DNA of 10,016 bases from Candidatus Arcticimaribacter sp. (GTDB lineage: Bacteria > Bacteroidota > Bacteroidia > Flavobacteriales > Flavobacteriaceae): assembly GCA_011526335.1 (NCBI GenBank), contig WTJB01000007.1:1-10016 (forward strand), given 5' to 3'. Below are positions 1 through 7,378 of the stretch, piece after piece; position 1 is the stretch's first letter; the number at the start of each line of letters is the position of its first letter. Made by a program: the position numbers and the translations under genes. Below the pieces are notes generated by a model. The model saw nothing but the letters and a program-made list of their open reading frames with translations. It was not told the origin of the DNA and searched no databases.

Positions 1-596
1 TGCTTTTCCAAATTGGGGGAGCTGTTGTAATTGTTGGAGCATTATTTAAAATTCTCCACTTAGAGATAGGACCCATTACAGGTGGTGTTGTACTTGGTTT
101 AGGTCTAGGTACGGAAGCTATCATCTTCTTAGTTGGTGGTTTGATGCTTGATGATGTTCGTGAAGAACACGCAGCATACGAGGAACATCACGCAGGCGAC
201 GGTCACGGTGCCGCTGCTGGAGGAGATGAAGAAAGTCTTTCGGCTAAAATTGATGGCTTACTACAAGAAGCCAAGATGGATGTAGCCCTTATCAGTGGAC
301 TTACAAAAAGCATACAAAACTTAGAAGCTTCTGCACGAAGCCTTTCTCCTGCAGCAGAAGCAGCATCTTCTTCACAGGCTTATGCAAGTCAATTAGATAA
401 AGCAGCTGTTCAGTTACAATCTTTAAACGAGTTGTACGCACAACAAGTGCAAAGTGCTGGATCACAATCTTCATACAACCAACAAGTGGGTGAAAACGCT
501 GAGCGTCTTAAAGCGCAAATGGAAGCCTTATCTGAAAACCTTGCTGCATTAAACCAAGTTTATGGTGGTATGCTATCTGCAATGAACAAAAACTAA
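1..596 (+). CDS. gldL: GldL, T9SS/gliding motor inner-membrane protein (5' end outside window)
   Basis: GldL is the stator-like partner of GldM in the proton-motive-force-driven inner-membrane motor that powers type IX secretion and gliding. The frame is open from the first complete codon at base 3 and ends with TAA at 594-596, giving 197 residues. The family is about 210-220 residues, so only some 10-20 N-terminal residues are missing. Two hydrophobic helices are visible: the end of TM1 (GGAVVIVGALFKI) and TM2 (VVLGLGLGTEAIIFLVGG). TM2 carries a glutamate (codon 114-116) at the place of the essential motor glutamate, E49 in Flavobacterium johnsoniae. A hydrophilic His/Gly/Ala/Glu-rich linker follows, then a helical cytoplasmic domain ending in the family-typical VYGGMLSAM. 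The ATG at 144 is internal to TM2 and is not the start. gldM follows after 7 bases, so the genes are co-transcribed; the promoter is not in the window. Confidence 0.95.
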   Translation, partial: LFQIGGAVVIVGALFKILHLEIGPITGGVVLGLGLGTEAIIFLVGGLMLDDVREEHAAYEEHHAGDGHGAAAGGDEESLSAKIDGLLQEAKMDVALISGLTKSIQNLEASARSLSPAAEAASSSQAYASQLDKAAVQLQSLNELYAQQVQSAGSQSSYNQQVGENAERLKAQMEALSENLAALNQVYGGMLSAMNKN

Positions 597-603
597 TTGA
601 AAC

Positions 604-2190
604 ATGGCAGGAGCAAACGAATCCCCACGGAATAAACTTATTGCGTTGATGTACTTGGTATTTATTACCATGCTTGCATTGAACGTTAGTAAGGAGGTAT
701 TGGACGGATTTGGACAAATGTTCAAAAAGATTTCCAGTGCCAATGAGCGTGTATTTTCAGGAAATGAAATATACTACGACAAAATACAAACCAACGCCGC
801 TGAAAAAGAAGGAAAGTGGATTGGTCACGACCGAACTGCTAAAGAAATCAGAAAAGAATCTGATGCCTTTTATAACAAAATCCAGGAGATTAAGGATTTG
901 ATCACGGAAAAACAACGTGAATCTGATCCTGAATTGATTGAGTATTCTCAGATGGATAAAGGAGAAGCTTTGGATTTGGTATTCTTTAATGCTAACGGTC
1001 TTAGCGAAGAAGGGCAAGCCTTTGTTGAAATGATTAACCAATACAAAATGCGTGTCATTCAAGTATTTGCTAGTCAATTTCCACAATACACAGAACTGGT
1101 TGAAGAGCGTTTCTTTACCGGTGATTTTGAAGGAAATGTTGAAAACCGTGATGGTCAAAAACAATCTTGGTTATCTTCTAATTTCGAAGGCTTTCCACTA
1201 ATTTCTTCTTTGGCAAAATTAACCATGATGCAAAACGACATTCGCTTGACGGAAAGCGATGTTCTCAATGCATTGTTGGGTAAAGAATTGGAAGGAAGTA
1301 GTAAAGTTAATACAGACAACTACATTACCCTACTGAAAACGGAAAAAGGCGCTTACTATCAAGGAGAAACCTTTGATGGAAGTGTAATTCTTGGACGTAA
1401 AGGTGGAGCACAGAATCCGAACCAAGTAGACATCTCTCTCGATGGCAGAAAGCTTTCTGATTCAGAATATGAGAAGATACCTGGGGGAATCCGCTTAAAA
1501 GTAAATGCTGGTCGTCCTGGAGATCATAAGATTGAAGGAGATTTAGTTTTCTTGAACAACGGAGTAGAATCTAAGATTCCAGTAGACCAAAGTTTTGCGG
1601 TAATTTCAAAACCCAATGCTGCGGTAATTTCTGCGGATAAAATGAACGTGGTGTATCGCGGGGTAGAAAACCCGATGACCATTTCTATTCCTGGAATTCC
1701 AGACAATAAAGTAAATGCACGTGCACCCGGTCTTAAAAAGAAGAGTGGAAGCAAGTATATCATCACACCTGGAAAAGGAAAGCAAGTTGTTATTACAGCT
1801 AGCGGAACTTTACCTGATGGGCAGTCAATTTCTACGAAAACTACGTATAGAATTAAAGACTTGCCTAAGCCATTAGGTACCTTCCGTGGTGCAGAATCAG
1901 AAGCCGTTATTCCTAAGGGAAGTTTAGCCCGAGCGCTTATTGGAGCTTCGTTTGGATCTGACTTTGATTTCAACCTTCCTTTAGATGTAAAGAGCTTTAA
2001 GGTACAAGTACCTGGAAAAGCCTCTATACGCTGTACAGGAAAAAATCTTTCTGGTGACGCTATTGCTGCCATCAAAGGGTTGGCCTCTGGAAGTGTATTC
2101 ACCATTACAGATATACGTGTAGTAGCACCGATAAACCCCAACCTGAAATTTAAAAAGGTTGCTCCTATATTCGTAACCATTAAAAACTAG
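604..2190 (+). CDS. gldM: GldM, T9SS/gliding motor protein with periplasmic shaft
   Basis: GldM (PorM in Porphyromonas) is anchored by one inner-membrane helix packed inside the GldL ring. It projects a long dimeric periplasmic shaft that passes energy to the outer-membrane GldK/GldN ring. The product has 528 residues, close to the usual 510-530. The N-terminus MAGANESPRNKLIALMYL is family-typical and has arginine at position 9, which in F. johnsoniae pairs with the GldL motor glutamate. The single TM helix spans about residues 11-29. Next come a mostly helical domain (about 35-225) and beta-rich segments to the C-terminus, matching the D1-D4 order known for the family; those boundaries are estimates. 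The ATG at 604 is chosen because it gives the canonical N-terminus. The gene lies 7 bases after gldL and 5 bases before gldN, which indicates one transcript. Confidence 0.97.
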   Translation: MAGANESPRNKLIALMYLVFITMLALNVSKEVLDGFGQMFKKISSANERVFSGNEIYYDKIQTNAAEKEGKWIGHDRTAKEIRKESDAFYNKIQEIKDLITEKQRESDPELIEYSQMDKGEALDLVFFNANGLSEEGQAFVEMINQYKMRVIQVFASQFPQYTELVEERFFTGDFEGNVENRDGQKQSWLSSNFEGFPLISSLAKLTMMQNDIRLTESDVLNALLGKELEGSSKVNTDNYITLLKTEKGAYYQGETFDGSVILGRKGGAQNPNQVDISLDGRKLSDSEYEKIPGGIRLKVNAGRPGDHKIEGDLVFLNNGVESKIPVDQSFAVISKPNAAVISADKMNVVYRGVENPMTISIPGIPDNKVNARAPGLKKKSGSKYIITPGKGKQVVITASGTLPDGQSISTKTTYRIKDLPKPLGTFRGAESEAVIPKGSLARALIGASFGSDFDFNLPLDVKSFKVQVPGKASIRCTGKNLSGDAIAAIKGLASGSVFTITDIRVVAPINPNLKFKKVAPIFVTIKN

Positions 2191-2195
2191 AAATC

Positions 2196-3089
2196 ATGAG
2201 AGCCTCTTCATCATTTTTATTGTTCATTATTTTACTGCTTCCTCTACAGTGGTCGATTGCTCAAGCCAACTTGCTCAATGCACGTGTACCGCAAGAGGTA
2301 GGAAAACTTAATGAAGATCAAAAAACTGAAAATGATGAAGATCCTCTTTCTTATGGTTATATCGATGACCGGGATGTATTGTGGTCCAAAACCATTTGGG
2401 AACGTATAGATCTAGATGAACGAATCAATTTTCCTTTTTATTACCCTACAGACACAACAAGTCTAGGGAAGGAGAGAAGGTCTTTATTTCATGTTATTGT
2501 AAACAACCTCAGAAACGGAAACATCAAAGAAGTATATGATGATGATTATTTCAACAAAAAGTTAACCTATAATGAAATCATCAATACGCGTTTGCAATAC
2601 ACAGATTCTACAGAATACCAACTGCAATTGTTTAACGGAGATCCAAATCCAGAACAATACTTGGATACCTATACGGTAACTGCAGAAGAAATTGAGCAAT
2701 ACTTAGTAAAAGGAACATGGTACTTCAACAAGCGTCAAGGCGAACTTAAATACCGCCTTTTGGCGATAGCGCCCGTAGCACGTCAATTGGACTACGATGG
2801 TGAAGGAGATGCTCCTTTATTGCCTCTATTTTGGATTTGGTATCCTGATGCGAGGGGATCATTCAATAAAGAAAAAGTGTTCAATACGCAAAACTCTTCC
2901 CAACCCATTACCTATGACAATATGTTGAATTCTCGACGTTTTAATGCGGTAATCTATAAAGAAGAAAATGTATACCAAGACAGAGAAGTAAAGCAATATA
3001 TCTTTAATGATGCCTTGCAACAACTTTTGGAGTCTGAGCGTATCAAATCTGTCATTCGTGATTTTGAGCAAGATATGTGGAACAACTAA
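2196..3089 (+). CDS. gldN: GldN, periplasmic/outer-membrane ring component of T9SS
   Basis: GldN (PorN) binds the lipoprotein GldK (PorK) to form the large ring under the outer membrane that contacts the GldM shaft; it is needed for T9SS secretion and gliding. The product has 297 residues, normal for the family. It starts with a clear Sec signal peptide: R2, a hydrophobic run FLLFIILLLPL (7-17), then SIAQA with likely signal peptidase I cleavage after A22 or A24. No lipobox cysteine is present, which fits a soluble periplasmic protein. Family-like features include the early W-x-R-I-D-L-D-E-R-x-N-x-P segment (about residues 68-80) and a Trp/Tyr-rich WIWYPDARG stretch. It is the last gene of the cluster and is followed by a strong terminator. 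F. johnsoniae carries a gldN paralogue, gldO, directly downstream; none is present here. gldK is presumably upstream of the window. Confidence 0.95.
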   Translation: MRASSSFLLFIILLLPLQWSIAQANLLNARVPQEVGKLNEDQKTENDEDPLSYGYIDDRDVLWSKTIWERIDLDERINFPFYYPTDTTSLGKERRSLFHVIVNNLRNGNIKEVYDDDYFNKKLTYNEIINTRLQYTDSTEYQLQLFNGDPNPEQYLDTYTVTAEEIEQYLVKGTWYFNKRQGELKYRLLAIAPVARQLDYDGEGDAPLLPLFWIWYPDARGSFNKEKVFNTQNSSQPITYDNMLNSRRFNAVIYKEENVYQDREVKQYIFNDALQQLLESERIKSVIRDFEQDMWNN

Positions 3090-3116
3090 CCCATAAAGTT
3101 CCCTATAAATGAATAC

Positions 3117-3147
3117 AAACGCTGCTTTATGCAGCGTTTTTGTTTTT
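3117..3147 (+). terminator. Intrinsic terminator of the gldLMN operon
   Basis: A perfect 9-bp inverted repeat (AAACGCTGC at 3117-3125, GCAGCGTTT at 3131-3139) with a 5-base TTTAT loop is followed by a T-rich run, TTTTTGTTTTT. It begins 28 bases after the gldN stop and ends 14 bases before the next start codon, so it separates the T9SS operon from the oxidoreductase gene. Confidence 0.9.
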
Positions 3148-3156
3148 GTACTTTTA
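3126..3156 (+). promoter_or_regulatory. Possible Bacteroidota-type promoter embedded in the gldN terminator
   Basis: The Bacteroidota vegetative consensus is TTTG, then 19-21 bases, then TAnnTTTG. TACTTTTA at 3149-3156 matches five of the six fixed positions, and TTTA at 3126-3129 sits 19 bases upstream with one mismatch. Initiation a few bases downstream would fall at or next to the ATG at 3161, implying a nearly leaderless mRNA. The upstream element lies in the terminator loop and the downstream one just beyond the T-tract. This is a motif match only, and AT-rich DNA gives chance matches. Confidence 0.35.
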
Positions 3157-3160
3157 TGCC

Positions 3161-4207
3161 ATGAAAAAGGTAGATACCCTAATCGTAGGCTTAGGAATTG
3201 CAGGCTTGGCGTATGCCGAACGATTACGCAAACAACAACAGTCGTTTTACTTCATAGACGAAGGACACAAAGGATCTACTCAGCGCGCTGCGGGCATTTA
3301 TAATCCAACGGTTTTAAAGCGTTTTACACTCTCTTGGCGGGGAGTAGAATTCCACAAAAATGCGATTCCTTTCTATACTCAGTTAGATCAAGATTTACAA
3401 ATCAACAGTCTAGAACGCTTTCCCATTCTCAAGTTATTTCATCAACTTACTGATCATAATCTATGGGTAACGGCTTCGGACAAAAGCGGTTTGGACTTGT
3501 TCTTGGATCCTAAACGCTATACCGATCATATGCACGGAGTAAATGCACCGCATGGATATGGCAAAGTGCAGCATTGCGGACGATTGAATACTCCCTTGTT
3601 GTTATCGGCCTATGCACAACGGCTTGAAAAAGAAGAGCGGATCCGTTTTGAAAAAGTAGATCATTCTAGTTTTGAACTAGCCGAAGACTTTGTCCGCTAT
3701 AAAAACATTGAAGCCAAGCGGGTCATTTTTTGTGAAGGCTTTAAAATGAAACAGAATCCCTTTTTTAATTCCTTACCCTTAGTAGGGTCAAAAGGTGAAA
3801 TTTTAATCATAAAAGCCCCAAAACTTCAGTTAACCACCATTTTAAAAGGCCCCATTTTTATTGTTCCCTTAGGAGATGATATGTATTGGGCGGGGGCTAC
3901 GTTCAATAGAACAGATAAAACCACAACGACATCTGAGGAGGGACATCAGTGGTTGGTCGCAAAAATCGATTCTATGTTAAATACTCCTTATAGTATTGTA
4001 AAGCACATAGCCCAAATTCGTCCTACAGTAGCCGATAGAAGACCTTTGATCGGGCAGCACCCTTTACATCACAAGCTGTACCTGCTTAACGGGTTTGGAT
4101 CGCGCGGAGTACTTACCGCCCCCACGGCTTCACAATGGTTATATGATTTTATCCAAAACGAGCATCCCCTACCCGAAGAGGTAAACCTAGCACGATTCAT
4201 TAAATAA
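3161..4207 (+). CDS. FAD-dependent oxidoreductase, DAO family
   Basis: The product has 348 residues and is a flavoprotein of the D-amino-acid oxidase/glycine oxidase superfamily (Pfam DAO). The N-terminal dinucleotide-binding fold is clear: DTLIVGLGIAG with Gly at 10, 12 and 15, then a beta strand ending in the acidic FIDEG (32-36) that would bind the FAD ribose. The C-terminal part has RPTVADRRPLIG (287-298) and GFGSRG (311-316), the pattern by which DAO enzymes contact FAD near the active site. There is no signal peptide or membrane helix, so it is cytoplasmic. A TTG at 3140 would extend the frame by 7 codons but lies in the terminator T-tract, so the ATG at 3161 is preferred. It sits just after the T9SS operon but has its own possible promoter. 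The substrate (amino acid or other amine) cannot be told from sequence. Confidence 0.85.
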   Translation: MKKVDTLIVGLGIAGLAYAERLRKQQQSFYFIDEGHKGSTQRAAGIYNPTVLKRFTLSWRGVEFHKNAIPFYTQLDQDLQINSLERFPILKLFHQLTDHNLWVTASDKSGLDLFLDPKRYTDHMHGVNAPHGYGKVQHCGRLNTPLLLSAYAQRLEKEERIRFEKVDHSSFELAEDFVRYKNIEAKRVIFCEGFKMKQNPFFNSLPLVGSKGEILIIKAPKLQLTTILKGPIFIVPLGDDMYWAGATFNRTDKTTTTSEEGHQWLVAKIDSMLNTPYSIVKHIAQIRPTVADRRPLIGQHPLHHKLYLLNGFGSRGVLTAPTASQWLYDFIQNEHPLPEEVNLARFIK

Positions 4208-4242
4208 GCGCAATCAAAATAGATTATGTCCTAGGCATTTCT

Positions 4243-4250
4243 CAACTTTG
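4243..4250 (+). promoter_or_regulatory. Possible -7 promoter element of the ABC-F gene
   Basis: CAACTTTG matches TAnnTTTG except at its first base and ends 13 bases before the ATG at 4264. No convincing TTTG partner is present at the expected distance upstream. The 56-base gap after the oxidoreductase stop contains no terminator hairpin, so read-through from that gene is also possible. Confidence 0.3.
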
Positions 4251-4263
4251 CAAAAACCGTTCT

Positions 4264-6174
4264 ATGTTAAGTGTACAAAATGTAGCCGTAGCCTTCGGTG
4301 GCACCTATCTATTTAAAGATATTTCCTTTCGTCTTGGGGCAGGAGACCGCGTTGGCTTGGTAGGAAAAAATGGAGCAGGAAAATCTACCATGCTTAACCT
4401 TATCGGGCAAACCAATAGCCCAACAGAAGGGAGTTTAGCTTTAGAAAAAAACTTAAAAATTGGTTTTCTAAAACAAGACATTGACTTCGTCAAGGGCAGA
4501 ACTGTTTTGGAAGAATCCTATCAGGCATTCGACGAAATTAAGGCCCTTGAACGTTCTTTAGAGAAAATCAACACCGCTTTAGCAGAAAGAGAAGATTACG
4601 ACTCGGAATCTTATCATGACCTAATGGTAGAACTAAACGAGGTCACCGCTAGATATGAACTCATAGGCGGGTATCATTACCAAGGGACCACCGAAAGAAT
4701 CTTGCTAGGTTTAGGTTTTCAAGCAGAAGATTTCCACAAAAAAACAGATACATTTTCTGGGGGATGGCGGATGCGTATTGAGTTGGCGAAGCTGCTTTTG
4801 CAAGAAAATGATATTTTATTGTTGGATGAACCTACAAACCATTTGGACATTGATTCCATAATTTGGTTAGAAGGCTTTTTAAAAAAATACAAAGGTGCCG
4901 TTGTGCTTGTATCGCACGACAAGATGTTTTTGGATCAAGTAACCAACCGTACCATAGAAATAGTTGCTGGCCGAATTTATGATTATTCCACTCCGTATTC
5001 CAAGTACTTGGAGTTACGAAAAGAAATCATTACCCAACAAAAAGCGGCACAAAAAAATCAGGAAAAACAAATTCAGCAAACCGAAAAGCTGATTGAAAAG
5101 TTTAGGGCCAAAGCGTCGAAGGCTTCTATGGCACAATCGCTGATTAAAAAATTAGATAAGATCGATCGTATAGAAGTAGATGTTGAAGACAATCAAGCGA
5201 TGAAATTATCTTTTCCCGTAGCACAACAACCCGGAAAAATTATCATTCAAGCCGAGGGCATCAAAAAAAGCTATGGCGATAAAAAAGTCTTGCTAGGGGT
5301 AGATTTGGAAATTGCTCGGGGGACAAAAACAGCCTTTGTTGGGCAAAATGGACAGGGCAAATCTACTTTAGCAAAAATCATAATGAATGAGGTAGACTAC
5401 CAAGGAAATTGTGCCTTAGGACACAATGTTATGATCGGGTATTTTGCTCAAAATCAAGCCGAGTATTTGGACGGAAAATTGACCCTATTGGAAACCATGC
5501 AAGAAGCAGCAACGGATGAAAATAGATCGAGAGTACGCGATATGCTGGGCGCATTTATGTTTAGAGGAGAAGATGTAGAAAAGCGGGTCAATGTACTTTC
5601 TGGAGGAGAGCGCAATCGTTTGGCTTTATGCAAGTTGCTTTTGTCTCCATTCAATGTTTTGATCATGGATGAGCCCACAAATCACCTTGACATTAGATCC
5701 AAAAACGTTTTAAAGGAAGCCTTAAAAAAGTTTGAAGGAACCCTGATATTGATTTCGCACGACAGGGATTTTTTAGAAGGGCTGAGCGAAAGGGTTATTG
5801 AGTTTAAAGAACATAAACTAAAAGAGTATTTAGGCGATATCCGTTACTACCTAGAGGAGAAAAATTTGGACTCCCTAAAAGAGCTTGAAAAGAAGGAAAA
5901 GACGGTACTTCAAAAAGAGAACAACGGCCAACAAGATTACCAACTACAGAAAAAGGTCAAAGGTTTGAAGAACAAGCAATCTAAATTGGAACGCATTATT
6001 GCGGATTTGGAAAAAGAAATAAAAGCCATTGATCTTGAACTTGAGATCAATTATGAAGCGACCATCGCCCAAGAAAACTTTTTTGAAAGTTACCATCAGA
6101 AAAAAGAGTTACTCCAAGAGAAAATGTTGGCCTGGGAAGAAGTAGTAGAGTCATTAATGGAATTAGAAGCCTAA
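4264..6174 (+). CDS. ABC-F family ATPase (two nucleotide-binding domains, no membrane part)
   Basis: The product has 636 residues. ABC-F proteins bind the ribosomal E-site region and act on stalled or antibiotic-blocked ribosomes; they are cytoplasmic, not transporters. Domain 1 has Walker A GKNGAGKST (34-42), signature SGGWRMR (165-171), Walker B ILLLDE (184-189) followed by PTNHLD, and switch VSHD. A charged, helical interdomain linker follows (about 241-310), corresponding to the P-site tRNA interaction motif that defines the family. Domain 2 has Walker A GQNGQGKST (360-368), LSGGERNR (445-452), VLIMDE (465-470) with PTNHLD, and ISHD. Both catalytic glutamates are present. The C-terminal 100 or so residues are Lys/Glu-rich and form a predicted coiled coil, as in Uup-like members. 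Subtype cannot be fixed by eye; a housekeeping translation factor is more likely than a resistance determinant. It is closely coupled to the small CPxC gene downstream. Confidence 0.93.
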   Translation: MLSVQNVAVAFGGTYLFKDISFRLGAGDRVGLVGKNGAGKSTMLNLIGQTNSPTEGSLALEKNLKIGFLKQDIDFVKGRTVLEESYQAFDEIKALERSLEKINTALAEREDYDSESYHDLMVELNEVTARYELIGGYHYQGTTERILLGLGFQAEDFHKKTDTFSGGWRMRIELAKLLLQENDILLLDEPTNHLDIDSIIWLEGFLKKYKGAVVLVSHDKMFLDQVTNRTIEIVAGRIYDYSTPYSKYLELRKEIITQQKAAQKNQEKQIQQTEKLIEKFRAKASKASMAQSLIKKLDKIDRIEVDVEDNQAMKLSFPVAQQPGKIIIQAEGIKKSYGDKKVLLGVDLEIARGTKTAFVGQNGQGKSTLAKIIMNEVDYQGNCALGHNVMIGYFAQNQAEYLDGKLTLLETMQEAATDENRSRVRDMLGAFMFRGEDVEKRVNVLSGGERNRLALCKLLLSPFNVLIMDEPTNHLDIRSKNVLKEALKKFEGTLILISHDRDFLEGLSERVIEFKEHKLKEYLGDIRYYLEEKNLDSLKELEKKEKTVLQKENNGQQDYQLQKKVKGLKNKQSKLERIIADLEKEIKAIDLELEINYEATIAQENFFESYHQKKELLQEKMLAWEEVVESLMELEA

Positions 6175-6176
6175 AG

Positions 6177-6362
6177 ATGTTTGAACATTTTTTTCAGTGT
6201 CCTTATTGTTGGGAAGAGATTTCGATGTTTTTAGAACCTTTCCCGGAAGAGCAATCGTATGTAGAAGACTGTGAAGTATGTTGTAGGCCCATTCACCTAT
6301 CATATTTCTACCATAATGAGTTGGACTATTTTACGGCTCAATTGTCTGATGAAGACCAATAA
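6177..6362 (+). CDS. Small CPxCG-type cysteine-rich protein
   Basis: This 61-residue protein matches the CPxCG cysteine-rich family (Pfam Cys_rich_CPXG), found in many Gram-negative bacteria and of unknown function. The first pair is C8-P-Y-C11 and the second group is C32-x-x-C35-C36 followed by R-P-I, the usual DCxVCCRPI ending. Four cysteines of this spacing suggest a zinc-ribbon metal site; metal binding is inferred, not shown. The glycine that normally follows the first pair is replaced by W12. The rest is acidic and aromatic-rich (F/Y/W), with no signal peptide. The ATG lies 2 bases after the ABC-F stop, so translation is probably coupled to that gene. Confidence 0.85.
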   Translation: MFEHFFQCPYCWEEISMFLEPFPEEQSYVEDCEVCCRPIHLSYFYHNELDYFTAQLSDEDQ

Positions 6363-6399
6363 TTCACCCCAAGAAGAAGTTACTCCTTTTAAGATTTCT

Positions 6400-6407
6400 T
6401 ACTTTTG
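6400..6407 (+). promoter_or_regulatory. Probable -7 promoter element of the kinase/phosphorylase operon
   Basis: TACTTTTG is an exact match to the Bacteroidota TAnnTTTG element. It ends 23 bases before the GTG start at 6431, so the expected leader would be about 15-20 bases. The upstream TTTG element is weak here; GTTA at 6379-6382 is the nearest candidate, at a 17-base spacing. I see no clear terminator between 6362 and this site. Confidence 0.45.
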
Positions 6408-6430
6408 AGTTTTGAATTTGATTAAGCAAC

Positions 6431-7363
6431 GTGAAAGAAGAAAACATTGATATCCTATGCGTAGGAGAGGTACTGATTGACTTTATCGGACACCAAGCAG
6501 GGGTGAACATAGACCAAACCCGAGATTACCACAGATACCTTGGCGGTTCGCCCACTAATGTTGCCATGAATTGTGCCCGATTAGGCTTAAATTCTCATTT
6601 GGTAGCCACACTAGGAGCGGATGGTTTTGGTCGCTATATGTTAGAAAAATTTGGGGTAGTTAAGGTCAATACCCAGGCAGTTAAAACACATAAAAAGTTT
6701 CCGACCAGTGTGATTTTTGTTTCTCAAACTACGGGAACGCCTGATTTTATTCCCTACCGATCTGCAGATGTATTTATTGAAGAAGATCAGATACCCGCAT
6801 CTTTACTCGATCGGGTAAGGGTATATCACACAACCTGCTTTGCTTTGAGTAAAGCTCCTGCCCAACATACCATTTTAGCGAAGGCAAAAGTGGCTGCTGA
6901 AAAAGGGTGTGTTTTGAGTATTGATGTCAATTATGCCGATGAGATATGGGACAGTAAAGAAGAGGCCCTAAGGGTGCTCAAGGAATACTGTCAGTACAAT
7001 CCCTTGGTAAAAGTGAGTGAAGATGACATGCAGCGTCTTTTTGGGAAAACCTTATCGCATCAAGAAATCGCAGAATTTTTTCATGAAATTGGGGTAGAGA
7101 CCGTTTGCCTTACCCTTGGAAGTAATGGGGTAAAGTTGGCACAAAAAGGAAAAGAAACGATAGCTCTTCCGGCAATAAAAGTAGAAAAAATAGTAGATGC
7201 TACCGGGGCTGGAGATGCTTTTTGGTCAGGTTTTCTTTTTGCGTACATCAAAGAAAAACCCATGGAACAATGTTTGGAAATCGCCCTAAAATTAGCTGCC
7301 CTAAAATTGCAAAACATCGGGCGACTCCCCAATAATATTAATGTGCTTTCAGCACTGCTTTAA
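6431..7363 (+). CDS. PfkB-family carbohydrate kinase, fructokinase-like
   Basis: The product has 310 residues, the normal size for ribokinase/fructokinase-type PfkB enzymes, which transfer phosphate from ATP to a sugar hydroxyl in the cytoplasm. The N-terminal strand DILCVGEVLIDFIG (7-20) is typical of bacterial fructokinases. PfkB signature 1 is seen at GGSPTNVAMN (38-47) with LGADGFG (61-67). Signature 2, DATGAGDAFWSGF (256-268), holds the anion hole and the catalytic base D262. The start is GTG at 6431, chosen because it gives the family-typical N-terminus; no in-frame ATG lies nearby upstream. The phosphorylase-like gene starts 15 bases after its stop, so the two form an operon. Fructose is the likeliest substrate, producing fructose 6-phosphate, if the partner is a sucrose phosphorylase. 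Other PfkB substrates such as ketodeoxygluconate or other ketoses cannot be excluded from sequence. Confidence 0.9.
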   Translation: MKEENIDILCVGEVLIDFIGHQAGVNIDQTRDYHRYLGGSPTNVAMNCARLGLNSHLVATLGADGFGRYMLEKFGVVKVNTQAVKTHKKFPTSVIFVSQTTGTPDFIPYRSADVFIEEDQIPASLLDRVRVYHTTCFALSKAPAQHTILAKAKVAAEKGCVLSIDVNYADEIWDSKEEALRVLKEYCQYNPLVKVSEDDMQRLFGKTLSHQEIAEFFHEIGVETVCLTLGSNGVKLAQKGKETIALPAIKVEKIVDATGAGDAFWSGFLFAYIKEKPMEQCLEIALKLAALKLQNIGRLPNNINVLSALL

Positions 7364-7378
7364 ACTCATTTATTCTCA

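Noticed and set aside
757..1164. Long - strand open frame opposite gldM
   Set aside because: It is antisense to well-conserved GldM coding sequence, and its translation (Phe/Ile-rich) resembles no family.
1524..2180. 218-codon - strand open frame opposite the 3' half of gldM
   Set aside because: It lies entirely within gldM, whose frame gives the recognisable protein. It has no family motif and no promoter-like context.
3140..3160. TTG start for the oxidoreductase, adding 7 residues
   Set aside because: It lies in the terminator T-tract. The ATG at 3161 gives a standard N-terminus with the first beta strand directly following.
4208..4263. Possible terminator or operator around the CCTAGG palindrome in the 56-base spacer
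   Set aside because: The palindrome is only 6 bases, with no stem-loop of useful size or T-tract, so it is compatible with chance.
6363..6430. Possible terminator after the CPxC gene
   Set aside because: Only short imperfect complementarity (AAGAA with TTTCTT) is seen, with no GC-rich stem and no clear U-tract after a hairpin.
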